Assembly (NCBI GenBank): GCA_021820825.1
Contig: JAKADD010000123.1
Location: forward strand, 1 to 7,389
Origin: Bacillota bacterium
GTDB taxonomy: Bacteria > Bacillota > Bacilli > Alicyclobacillales > SLC66
Direction: 5' to 3'
Length of the DNA stretch: 7,389 bases
The notes under the pieces were generated by a model. It was given only the letters and a program-made list of their open reading frames with translations, was not told the origin of the DNA and made no database searches. The number at the start of each line of letters is the position of its first letter. Within the stretch, counting starts at the first letter, position 1. Of this stretch, positions 1-6,222 are shown in pieces. The position numbers and the translations under genes are program-made.

Positions 1-51
1 GCTGGCGCCGCCGTCGCCGACGCCCACGACAAATACTCGCTTATCGTTCAA
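1..51 (-). CDS. cbiE: Cobalt-precorrin-7 C5-methyltransferase CbiE (or CbiET fusion), N-terminal fragment
   Basis: Only the first 17 codons are present; the gene continues past the left edge. The start is a TTG at 51-49, nine bases downstream of a perfect AGGAGG (minus strand, 65-60), and it overlaps the last 11 bases of cbiD. The peptide reads LNDKRVFVVGVGDGGAS (first residue Met in vivo). A short beta strand followed by a VGVGDGG glycine-rich loop is the N-terminal SAM-binding signature of CbiE/CobL tetrapyrrole methylases. CbiE methylates C5 of the corrin ring (cobalt-precorrin-7 to -8 chemistry together with CbiT). In Bacillus-type operons it is often fused to CbiT as CbiET, which cannot be decided here. 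The position straight after cbiD matches the known J-C-D-ET order. Identity is inferred from a short stretch plus context. Confidence 0.72.
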   Translation of the reverse strand, partial: MNDKRVFVVGVGDGGAS

Positions 52-1144
52 TGGCCGCCCCTCCTAAATAATCGCCCGCAAGCGTGGTCAGGTGCACAGC
101 AATGCGCACCCCTCCGCCGATGTGAGACGAGACATGCGTGCAGCATGCATGAGCGATGCTTTCGAAAAACTGCGGATACCCCCACTCCACCATCCAGTCC
201 CCGACCTGCGCGGCGGTATTCGCGTCGCGAATCTGCGCCCGCAAATGCGCAGGCACACCGATCTCATTCGCGATCGATTCCATGAATCCAAAATCAATGG
301 GCGCGCTCTTTGCATGCACCATCATGGTCCCCTGCGCCACCTTGGAGAACTTGCCCATCATTCCGACAAAGCGGATCTCTTTCATGTCCGTGCGCTTGGC
401 GTGCCGGGCCGAAAAACCGACAAAGTCGCCCATCTCGATAAATGCCTCCAGCGGCAACTCGGGGAACAGCGCCATGGCGTACTTTTCGCTGCGTCCGCCA
501 GTCGTCAGGACCACAGTCCTGATCCCCTGCTCGCGGGCGACATTTAAGGCGTAGGCAATGCTCGCCTTGTAGGAGGCGGTGGAAAACGGAACGACAATCC
601 CCCGCGTGCCGAGAATCGAGATTCCGCCGATGATGCCCAGTCGCGCGTTCAGCGTCTTTTTCGCGATCTCTTCCCCGTCTGGAACGGAGATGACCACCTT
701 CACTCCGCGCAGGATTCCAAACTCGGCGAGCACAGACTCCACAGTCTCCCGAATCATCTTGCGCGGCACAGGATTGATGGCCGCCAATCCGACAGGAATG
801 GGCAGTCCGGGCTTTGTCACGCGCCCCACGCCAACGCCGCCGTCGATCTCCACCCCGGGCGAGTCCTGCCACGACACGGTCGCCACAATCCGGGCGCCAT
901 GCGTCGCGTCAGGATCGTCGCCGCCGTCTTTGATGGTGGTCGCCGTGGCCTCCCCGGCCGCAAACGTCACGGCCTGAAGTGCAAATGAGACCCATTGCCC
1001 AGCGGGAATCCAGATGAGCGCAGTCTCCACCACCCGCTGTTCCAGGAGAGCGATGAGCGCCCCTTTCGCACACGCGGTCGCGCAGGCGCCAGTCGTGTAC
1101 CCGTGACGAAGCGGTCCCGGCGGAACTTCCAGCATCTCGCCCAC
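41..1144 (-). CDS. cbiD: Cobalt-precorrin-5B C1-methyltransferase CbiD
   Basis: CbiD methylates C1 of the contracted ring (cobalt-precorrin-5B to -6A) with SAM, a step specific to the anaerobic pathway; it acts in the cytoplasm. The 367-residue product has the family length and motifs: RHGYTTGACA (13-22), KDGGDDPDATHG (72-83), GRVTKPGL (107-114), AINPVPR (122-128) and NARLGIIGG...GTRGIVVPFS (166-188). CbiD is not related in fold to the canonical tetrapyrrole methylases, so absence of a GxGPGD loop is expected. The start is uncertain: a GTG at 1144 is the first possible codon after the in-frame cbiC stop six bases before it, while an ATG at 1135 (residue 4) is an alternative; neither has a strong Shine-Dalgarno, which suggests coupling to cbiC translation. 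The stop overlaps the start of cbiE. Confidence 0.96.
   Translation of the reverse strand: MGEMLEVPPGPLRHGYTTGACATACAKGALIALLEQRVVETALIWIPAGQWVSFALQAVTFAAGEATATTIKDGGDDPDATHGARIVATVSWQDSPGVEIDGGVGVGRVTKPGLPIPVGLAAINPVPRKMIRETVESVLAEFGILRGVKVVISVPDGEEIAKKTLNARLGIIGGISILGTRGIVVPFSTASYKASIAYALNVAREQGIRTVVLTTGGRSEKYAMALFPELPLEAFIEMGDFVGFSARHAKRTDMKEIRFVGMMGKFSKVAQGTMMVHAKSAPIDFGFMESIANEIGVPAHLRAQIRDANTAAQVGDWMVEWGYPQFFESIAHACCTHVSSHIGGGVRIAVHLTTLAGDYLGGAAIER
60..65 (-). promoter_or_regulatory. Ribosome binding site of cbiE
   Basis: AGGAGG on the minus strand, inside the 3' end of cbiD, with an 8-9 base spacing to the TTG at 51. It is what supports a TTG start for cbiE overlapping the cbiD stop. 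Confidence 0.7.
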
Positions 1145-1150
1145 TGCGCA

Positions 1151-1804
1151 TCACCGACCCTGGCGCTCGGCCAACAGCGAAATGGCGTTGACAATGGCCA
1201 CAGCGACTGCACTGCCACCCTTTCGGCCGTGGTTGGCGATGAACGGAACAGCAAGTTTCAGCAGTTCCTCCTTCGCTTCAGCGGCAGACACAAAGCCAAC
1301 GGGAACGCCCACGATCAGACTCGGTCTGGCGCTGCCCTCTTTCACCAGCCGAATCAGTTCCAGCAGAGCCGTTGGCGCGTTGCCGATGGCAAAGATCGCG
1401 CCGTCGTGCAACTGGACGGATTTGCGCATGGCAACGATCGCGCGCGTCGTATTCAGCGTTTTTGCGGTCGCCGCCACATCCGGATCTGAAATGTAGACGT
1501 GCACATCGCCGCCGTATTGCACAATGCGCGGTTTGCTGATGCCAGACTGCACCATCTGCACATCGGCGACGATCACTCGCCCCTCCAGAACAGCCCGGAC
1601 GCCGGATCGTACAGCGTCCGGATGAAACACCAGGCTGCGCCCAAGTTCGAAATCAGCGGAGGCGTGAATGACGCGCTGCACGACCGGATACTGCTCCTCG
1701 GTAAACGGATGCGCACCCATTTCTGCGCTGATGATCTGAAAACTCCTGTCCTCAATTTCCTGTGGCTGCGTCGTTATCGGTTGAAACTCTGCGCCGAATT
1801 CCAC
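1151..1804 (-). CDS. cbiC: Cobalt-precorrin-8 methylmutase CbiC
   Basis: CbiC (CobH in the aerobic pathway) shifts the methyl group from C11 to C12 of cobalt-precorrin-8, giving cobyrinate; no cofactor is needed. The 217-residue protein shows the family's PQEIEDRSFQII N-terminus (14-25), the catalytic-histidine segment RVIHASADFE with His47, GNAPTAL (141-147), GVPVGFVSAAEAKEEL (166-181) and the C-terminal GRKGGSA loop (193-199). Length is normal. The start is a GTG at 1804 preceded by GGGGGAT at a short spacing; it lies inside the end of cbiJ, giving a 31-nt out-of-frame overlap. The next in-frame Met is residue 29, inside the conserved region, so a downstream start is unlikely. The overlap suggests translational coupling with cbiJ. 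The gene stops six bases before the cbiD GTG. Confidence 0.96.
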   Translation of the reverse strand: MEFGAEFQPITTQPQEIEDRSFQIISAEMGAHPFTEEQYPVVQRVIHASADFELGRSLVFHPDAVRSGVRAVLEGRVIVADVQMVQSGISKPRIVQYGGDVHVYISDPDVAATAKTLNTTRAIVAMRKSVQLHDGAIFAIGNAPTALLELIRLVKEGSARPSLIVGVPVGFVSAAEAKEELLKLAVPFIANHGRKGGSAVAVAIVNAISLLAERQGR

Positions 1805-2583
1805 GTCGATCCCCCGCTTTCATAGTGCCGCTCGATTTCCTCCATCAGGTCTTCCATAACAGAAAAACGGACGCCGTAGTTGAGCTTTGGCCTGCCAATG
1901 ACAATCACTTCGATCCCCAGCGCAACCGCCGCTTCCACCTTTTCATCCACCGCCCCAGGGCCGCCGCTCTCTTTGGTGATCATCAGTGTGGTTTGGTAGT
2001 GTCGATAAAGCGCAGTGTTCAGTTCGCGCGAAAACGGACCCTGCATGGCGATGATGTTTTTTTGCTCCAACCCCAGTTGTGCGCACTTCTCCATATTGTC
2101 TGCACGCGGCAGCATCCGGGCAACGAGGGTGATGTCCGGATCGCCGATCAGTCGCTCGGCAAAGATGTGCAGCGTCTTGCTCCCTGTTGTCAGCATGACG
2201 CTTCCTTTTTTCTGCGCGGCGAGCGCCGCCGCCTGTTCGTAGGTATCCACGCACACAATCCGCTCCGTGTGGCCGAATTCCTGATGCGCACGCTCATAGC
2301 GAATATACGGAATGCCGCACGCATGAGCGGCCGCCATAGCTGTCTTATGGGCTTCCTCGGCAAATGGATGGCTGGCGTCGACCAACAGCGCGGCGCCGCT
2401 GCTCTGGAGCAGTTCTGTCATCCGGTCTGCGTCCAGACGCCCATGGCGCGTCTCCAGTCCAGCGTCGGCCAGAACGCGCGCCGCGTTGTCTGTGACCACA
2501 CTGACGAGCAGTGGGTAGCCGCGTTTTTGAATGCGTTGCGCCAGTTCCCGCGCGTCACTCGTTCCCGCCATGAAAAAAATCAC
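1774..2583 (-). CDS. cbiJ: Cobalt-precorrin-6A reductase CbiJ
   Basis: CbiJ (CobK family) reduces one double bond of cobalt-precorrin-6A to -6B with a nicotinamide cofactor (NADH in characterised CbiJ proteins). The 269-residue sequence starts with MIFFMAGTSDAREL, a form of the family's GGTxEA nucleotide-binding start, and carries DASHPFA (69-75), RYER (95-98) and ITKESGG near the C-terminus, all CobK/CbiJ hallmarks. Length is typical. The start is a GTG at 2583 with AGGGAGG about seven bases before it; this Shine-Dalgarno overlaps the TAG stop of cbiH60, so the two genes are tightly packed (12-nt gap). The last ten codons overlap the beginning of cbiC. The final residues (from about ESGGSTWNSAQ) look like an unconserved tail. 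The enzyme acts between CbiD and CbiE/T. Confidence 0.95.
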   Translation of the reverse strand: MIFFMAGTSDARELAQRIQKRGYPLLVSVVTDNAARVLADAGLETRHGRLDADRMTELLQSSGAALLVDASHPFAEEAHKTAMAAAHACGIPYIRYERAHQEFGHTERIVCVDTYEQAAALAAQKKGSVMLTTGSKTLHIFAERLIGDPDITLVARMLPRADNMEKCAQLGLEQKNIIAMQGPFSRELNTALYRHYQTTLMITKESGGPGAVDEKVEAAVALGIEVIVIGRPKLNYGVRFSVMEDLMEEIERHYESGGSTWNSAQSFNR

Positions 2584-2595
2584 GCGCCATCCTCC

Positions 2596-4314
2596 CTAAC
2601 TTCCACAGACTGCGTCGGCGATTACCACCGGCGCCTGATCTTTATGGGTGAAGCCGTCAATATGGCCCACGCGCGCAAAAAATTTGTGGAATCGCTCATT
2701 GGGGAACGCCTTTTCACGATACAGCGACACGATGCGCGAAAGCAGATCGGGCAACTGGGCGGCCGGGATTCCTTCTGCCACGCGTTGTCCGGGGGCGGCG
2801 TTTCTGCCCGTGGTTTTTCCGCCGAGAAACAGGTCGAACTTGCCTTTGCGAAATACCAGCCCGATATCTTCATTGACAGCGCCGTAACACGCCATGGCGC
2901 ACCCGTTATAGCCGATGCGCAACTCCTTTTCGACGGACAGGCCCGCCAATCGCCGGGAGATCTCCTCTGCATACGCAATCCCCTCGGATTTTTCCCCATT
3001 GCAGAAGTCGCACGCCTTGATTTTCACAACGTCTCCCACGGGCGACGCCAACAGGCCATGGTCTCGCAGCGCAGCCACCACTTGTTCAGGCGCAGTGGTC
3101 AAGCTTCGCAAAATCAGTTGATGCGCGGTCGTGTACTCCAGTTCGCCTTCTTCTCCCGCCAATTCCGCCAAAATAATGAGCTGGTCAGGCGTGAACTTCT
3201 TGTTCGCCACACCCGGACTGACTGCGACCTCAAAGACCGCGCGCACTGCTGCAGCCCGTGATTCCCGTGATTCCCGTGATTCCTCCATTGCCGCGCTTGC
3301 CGTGCGGTTCGGCGAAACGCCGCTCCGCGCCCCCGCCACCCTCGCCAAGGCAGCCGCCGCCCAGATACGGGCCGCTGTCGGAGTAGCCGCAGGTGCTGCA
3401 TCCACCGCAACACTTGGTTCGAAGTCCGCTGCAACACTCGGTTCGGAATCCACCGCAACACTCGGTTCGAAGTCCGCTGCAGACTTGGCGCCAAGCGACC
3501 ACGGTTCGTTTTTCGGGTGCAGGCGCTCCCCCGGACGCAGGCGCTGTTCCACCGTGTCAAGCGTATACTTTCGCTGATAGCCGCGCGGCGTAATCATGAG
3601 GTCGCCGTGATAGAAGGTTGTAGAGTTGCCTATGATGACCGTGGTCAACATTCCGATATCATGGTTCAGCATGTCGGCCAGCGTCGTCTTCACCACCTGC
3701 TGGCGGTCGCGATAGGCGCTTTTCACGAGTCCAACGGGCGTTTCCGGAACTCTGTGCTGCAAGAGAATGCGTTGCGTCTCGGCAATCTGCCGCGTCCGTC
3801 GCCCGCTCCTCGGGTTGTACAGCGCCACGACAAAATCAGCCGCAGCCGCAGCTTCAATTCTTTTTTCGATCACTTCCCACGGTGTGAGGTGATCCGATAG
3901 ACTGATGGTGCAGGCGTCGTGCATAATCGGCGCGCCGAGCAGCGCCGCGCAGGAATTGATCGCGGAAATCCCCGGAATGACCTCCACTTCGGGACTGTCT
4001 TGCGGACGCCAGCCACGCTCGATCAATACCTCGAAGATCAGTCCGGCCATGCCATACACGCCGGCGTCGCCGCTGGAAATCACCGCAACCGCCTGTCCAT
4101 CGACAGCCAGGCCAACCGCCCTCTGGGCGCGACTGACCTCTTCTGTCATTCCGGTTCGAACAATGACCTGGTTGGTGAGCAATCCGCGAATCAGGTCCAC
4201 ATATGTGTTGTACCCAATGATCACCTGACTCTCCTGAATCGCCGTGCGGGCCCGCTCTGTAATGTGTTCGAAACTTCCCGGTCCGAATCCGACAATGAGA
4301 ATTTTTCCGCTCAT
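2596..4314 (-). CDS. cbiH: CbiH60: cobalt-factor III C17-methyltransferase/ring-contraction enzyme fused to a sulfite/nitrite-reductase-like Fe-S domain
   Basis: A two-domain protein of 572 residues. Residues 1-250 are a CbiH/CobJ methylase: GFGPGS loop (9-14), SSGDAGVYGMAG (80-91), VIPGISAINSCAALLGAP (112-129) and NSTTFY (230-235). Residues about 360-572 are a NIR/SIR-like half: a ferredoxin-like part (GVANKKFTPDQLIIL...HGLL) and cysteines at 435, 438, 472 and 476 (ACDFC and NGCAMAC) placed like 4Fe-4S ligands. This is the architecture of B. megaterium CbiH60, known to carry a 4Fe-4S centre and to convert cobalt-factor III to cobalt-precorrin-4 by C17 methylation and ring contraction. Between the domains lies a low-complexity Ala/Ser/Pro/Glu linker (about 265-358) with tandem repeats. 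The ATG at 4314 is preferred over the GTG at 4320: AGGAGG abuts the GTG but is six bases from the ATG. Confidence 0.95.
   Translation of the reverse strand: MSGKILIVGFGPGSFEHITERARTAIQESQVIIGYNTYVDLIRGLLTNQVIVRTGMTEEVSRAQRAVGLAVDGQAVAVISSGDAGVYGMAGLIFEVLIERGWRPQDSPEVEVIPGISAINSCAALLGAPIMHDACTISLSDHLTPWEVIEKRIEAAAAADFVVALYNPRSGRRTRQIAETQRILLQHRVPETPVGLVKSAYRDRQQVVKTTLADMLNHDIGMLTTVIIGNSTTFYHGDLMITPRGYQRKYTLDTVEQRLRPGERLHPKNEPWSLGAKSAADFEPSVAVDSEPSVAADFEPSVAVDAAPAATPTAARIWAAAALARVAGARSGVSPNRTASAAMEESRESRESRAAAVRAVFEVAVSPGVANKKFTPDQLIILAELAGEEGELEYTTAHQLILRSLTTAPEQVVAALRDHGLLASPVGDVVKIKACDFCNGEKSEGIAYAEEISRRLAGLSVEKELRIGYNGCAMACYGAVNEDIGLVFRKGKFDLFLGGKTTGRNAAPGQRVAEGIPAAQLPDLLSRIVSLYREKAFPNERFHKFFARVGHIDGFTHKDQAPVVIADAVCGS
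3255..3281 (-). repeat. Three 9-bp tandem repeats in the cbiH60 linker
   Basis: The plus-strand unit cccgtgatt occurs three times without mismatch. Read in the gene it encodes part of ESRESRESR in the linker between the methylase and Fe-S domains. The unit is a multiple of three, so copy-number change keeps the frame. Confidence 0.9.
3401..3472 (-). repeat. Three 24-bp tandem repeats in the cbiH60 linker
   Basis: Three imperfect 24-bp units (3401-3424, 3425-3448, 3449-3472), with a partial fourth after 3472, encode eight-residue units built on EPSVA(V/A)D(S/F). Units 1 and 3 are nearly identical and unit 2 differs at several positions. They form part of the acidic, probably disordered, interdomain linker. 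Confidence 0.9.
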
Positions 4315-4320
4315 TTTCAC

Positions 4321-4326
4321 CCTCCT
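4321..4326 (-). promoter_or_regulatory. Ribosome binding site of cbiH60
   Basis: A perfect AGGAGG directly abuts a GTG (4320-4318) but lies six bases before an in-frame ATG (4314). The spacing decides for the ATG and removes two residues from the longest reading. Confidence 0.75.
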
Positions 4327-4330
4327 GCTC

Positions 4331-5113
4331 TCAGTCTCGCGTCACGCCGTTACGATACCCGGAACCCATGCGCTCCGGAGAAAACCAGTCCAGCGTTTCC
4401 CGCAGTCGCACCACCTCGCCAACGACAATCACCGCAGGCGGCTGCATATGGCGAGACTCCACCATGTCCGCGATGTTGTGCAGTGCGCCGACCAGCACTT
4501 CCTGATCCTTCGTGGCGCCCCAGCGGATCACGGCTACGGGGGTGTCGCGGAGCCGACCATACGCGATGAGATTGACAGTGATCTCACGCAGATGACCGAT
4601 CCCCATCAGGATGACAAGCGTCTGATTGGTCAGTGCAAGCAGTTGCCACGGCGTTCCCGTCGAATACAGGCACTCATGGCCAGTCACCACATGGAACCCG
4701 GAGGCAAGCGAGCGATGCGTCAAAGGAATGCCGGCATAGGCAGGAGCCGCGACCGCCGAACTGACGCCCGGCACGATTTCATATGCGATACCGTGGGCGC
4801 GCAGCGTTTCCGCTTCCTCGGCGCCGCGACCGAAAATGAACGGATCGCCCCCTTTGAGCCGGGCCACTGTATGCCCCCGCCGGGCCCTGTCAATCAGCAG
4901 CGTCTCAATGTCCGCTTGCGGCACGGTGTGGCGCCTGCTCTCTTTTCCCACGTACACGCGTTCCGCAGTCACCGGCGCAAAGTCCAGAACCTCTTCACTC
5001 ACCAGTCGGTCGTATACAATCACACTCGACTCTTCCAGACACGCCTTCGCCCTAAGCGTCAAGAGACCAGGATCCCCCGGACCCGCGCCAATGAGAAACA
5101 CACGTCCAGTCAT
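4331..5113 (-). CDS. cobA: Uroporphyrinogen-III C-methyltransferase (SUMT, CobA)
   Basis: SUMT transfers two methyl groups from SAM to C2 and C7 of uroporphyrinogen III, giving precorrin-2, the branch-point precursor of cobalamin and siroheme. The 260-residue protein is a stand-alone SUMT with the diagnostic motifs GAGPGDPG (9-16), RLKGGDPFIFGRG (85-97), and VPGVSSAVAAPAYAGIPLTHR in two parts (114-120, 121-134). There is no CysG-type dehydrogenase/ferrochelatase half, so precorrin-2 oxidation must come from elsewhere. The start is the ATG at 5113, with AGGGGGAG (5125-5118) just before it; the frame stays open much further upstream, but that extension reads the cbiX His-tail repeat in another frame as Pro-Arg/Ser-Arg and is not real. 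It starts 14 nt after cbiX and ends 16 nt before cbiH60. The Bacillus operon equivalent is called cysG-A. Confidence 0.96.
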   Translation of the reverse strand: MTGRVFLIGAGPGDPGLLTLRAKACLEESSVIVYDRLVSEEVLDFAPVTAERVYVGKESRRHTVPQADIETLLIDRARRGHTVARLKGGDPFIFGRGAEEAETLRAHGIAYEIVPGVSSAVAAPAYAGIPLTHRSLASGFHVVTGHECLYSTGTPWQLLALTNQTLVILMGIGHLREITVNLIAYGRLRDTPVAVIRWGATKDQEVLVGALHNIADMVESRHMQPPAVIVVGEVVRLRETLDWFSPERMGSGYRNGVTRD

Positions 5114-5127
5114 CTCGCTCCCCCTGT

Positions 5128-6129
5128 CTAGGCATTGATCAAAGCGTCGCCTTCGTCTTGGCGCGGATGATGGCCGCCGCTGTGATCGTGATCGTGATCG
5201 TGATCGTGATCGTGATCGTGATCGTGATCGTGATCGTGATCGTGATCGTGATCGTGGTCGTGGCCGTGGCCGTGGCCGTGGCCGTGGCCGTGGCCGTGGC
5301 CGTGGCCGTGGCCGCTGGCAGCAAGTTTGCGATACTGACACAGGTCGCAGTTCATAAACGACCGTCCGTTCCTTGCTTCCTCTCTGCGTTCCAGCACAAT
5401 CTGCGCCAGATCCTGATGCATGCCAAAATACTCCGCCATTGTCATGCGAATTTGCGGATGCTGAGATTGCAAGTCGGAAAGAAGTATCTGCATCCGCTTG
5501 ATGAGAACACCCGTAAAAAGGAAATACGGAACGACGACCAGGCGTTTTGCGCCCAAGGCCAGTGCGCGCCCAATGCCTTCCGGCAGGCGCGGAAACGTGA
5601 TGCCTGTAAAACACACCTCCACCGTTTGCACGCCCGTGCGTTCCCACAACTGGCGCGCTATTTTATAGAGGTCTCCGTTCGCGTCCGGATCGCTGCTGCC
5701 GCGCCCCATGAGCACGATGGCCGTTTCCGCCAATTCAGGCGCGCTCAATTCCCCCGCTTCCTGCTGGAAACGGAATAGCAGAAGATCGATTATTTTTTCG
5801 TGCAGACCGACATTGCGTCCGTACACAAAATCCACATGAGGGTACTGTTTTCGCGCAGCGTCAATAAACTCTGGAATCTCCATCTTCACGTGCGAGGCGG
5901 CCAAAAGGATGACCGGAACGATTACAATACGATTGGCCCCGCGCGCAATGCATGCGGCGATGCCCTGGGGGATGGTCGGTGCGGCCAGTTCGAGGAAACA
6001 CGCCTCTGCGCCCGCGTTTTGTGTCTGCGCGTGAGTTTGCTCAATAACGCGGCCAATAAACTGCAGAAATTCTTCATTGCCGTCAGCATCGCGACTGCCA
6101 TGCCCGACATACAATGTAAATTCATTCAA
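5128..6129 (-). CDS. cbiX: Sirohydrochlorin cobaltochelatase, long form (CbiX-L), with Fe-S motif and giant His-rich tail
   Basis: CbiX inserts Co2+ into sirohydrochlorin, the committing step of the cobalt-early pathway. The 333-residue protein has two chelatase half-domains. The first carries the metal-site histidines His10 (VGHGSRD) and His80 (AASHVKMEI). In the second (MGRGSSD, 141-147; PYFLFTGVLIKRM) they are replaced, as is usual for the long form. An MNCDLC motif (259-264) matches the MXCXXC motif reported to hold a 4Fe-4S centre in B. megaterium CbiX-L. It is followed by (Gly-His)9 and (Asp-His)13 (273-316), then SGGHH and a short acidic tail, giving 24 histidines probably for metal binding or storage. 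The start is the TTG at 6129, nine bases after a perfect AGGAGG; a longer frame to 6201 would include the regulatory hairpin and is rejected. First gene after the riboswitch. Confidence 0.96.
   Translation of the reverse strand: MNEFTLYVGHGSRDADGNEEFLQFIGRVIEQTHAQTQNAGAEACFLELAAPTIPQGIAACIARGANRIVIVPVILLAASHVKMEIPEFIDAARKQYPHVDFVYGRNVGLHEKIIDLLLFRFQQEAGELSAPELAETAIVLMGRGSSDPDANGDLYKIARQLWERTGVQTVEVCFTGITFPRLPEGIGRALALGAKRLVVVPYFLFTGVLIKRMQILLSDLQSQHPQIRMTMAEYFGMHQDLAQIVLERREEARNGRSFMNCDLCQYRKLAASGHGHGHGHGHGHGHGHGHDHDHDHDHDHDHDHDHDHDHDHDHDHSGGHHPRQDEGDALINA
5182..5313 (-). repeat. Hexanucleotide repeat array (22 units) encoding the CbiX His tail
   Basis: In the plus strand there are 12 consecutive gtgatc units (5182-5253), one gtggtc (5254-5259) and nine gtggcc units (5260-5313), with no interruption. 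On the coding strand these read GGCCAC x9 (Gly-His), GACCAC and GATCAC x12 (Asp-His). The single gtggtc unit sits exactly at the border of the two homogeneous blocks. The period is a multiple of three, so slippage changes tail length but not frame. Each unit of the long blocks contains GATC or GGCC. Confidence 0.98.
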
Positions 6130-6136
6130 TAGATGT

Positions 6137-6166
6137 TCCCTCCTCGCAACAGTGTTTGCGGAGGGA
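6137..6166 (-). promoter_or_regulatory. Hairpin sequestering the cbiX Shine-Dalgarno
   Basis: On the transcript, CCCTCCGCAA (6165-6156) can pair with TTGCGAGGAGGG (6149-6138): four GCAA/TTGC pairs, a two-base GA bulge, then CCCTCC/GGAGGG and one further U-A pair, closing a six-base loop (6155-6150). The 3' arm contains the AGGAGG (6144-6139) that serves the TTG start of cbiX, so this stem would block initiation. It is the likely translational output of the upstream riboswitch. Confidence 0.75.
6139..6144 (-). promoter_or_regulatory. Ribosome binding site of cbiX
   Basis: A perfect AGGAGG nine bases before the TTG at 6129. It decides the start of cbiX and lies in the 3' arm of the sequestering hairpin. 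Confidence 0.8.
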
Positions 6167-6193
6167 GTGTTTGGAATGACTCTCGCCAATGGC

Positions 6194-6222
6194 AAAAGCA
6201 CTCTGACAGAAACAGAGTGCTT
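6194..6222 (-). terminator. Candidate riboswitch-controlled intrinsic terminator
   Basis: AAGCACTCTG (transcript, 6222-6213) pairs perfectly with CAGAGTGCTT (6205-6196) across a seven-base loop, followed by a short run of Us (TTTT, 6197-6194) and then GCC. A 10-bp stem between a cobalamin aptamer and the first gene is typical of a transcriptional expression platform. The U tract is short and partly inside the stem, so termination may be weak, or the hairpin may be only a spacer element. Confidence 0.62.

Noticed and set aside
1762..3261. A 499-codon open frame on the plus strand
   Set aside because: It is antisense to cbiJ and cbiH60, whose proteins carry clear family motifs; the plus-strand product resembles nothing and is a by-product of GC-rich codons.
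5182..5313. Possible CRISPR or regulatory repeat array
   Set aside because: Units are six bases with no spacers and lie in frame at the end of cbiX.
5114..5647. N-terminal extension of the SUMT frame rich in Pro-Arg and Ser-Arg
   Set aside because: It reads the cbiX His-tail repeat in a shifted frame. The SUMT fold begins at MTGRVFLIGAG with its own Shine-Dalgarno at 5125-5118.
5158..5778. Plus-strand frame with long Val-Ile and Val-Ala runs resembling a membrane segment
   Set aside because: It is the antisense reading of the His-tail hexamer array and has no ribosome site or recognisable family.
6130..6201. Longer start for CbiX at 6201
   Set aside because: The extra 24 residues are unconserved and cover the regulatory hairpin; the TTG at 6129 has a perfect AGGAGG and begins just before the conserved VGHGSRD.
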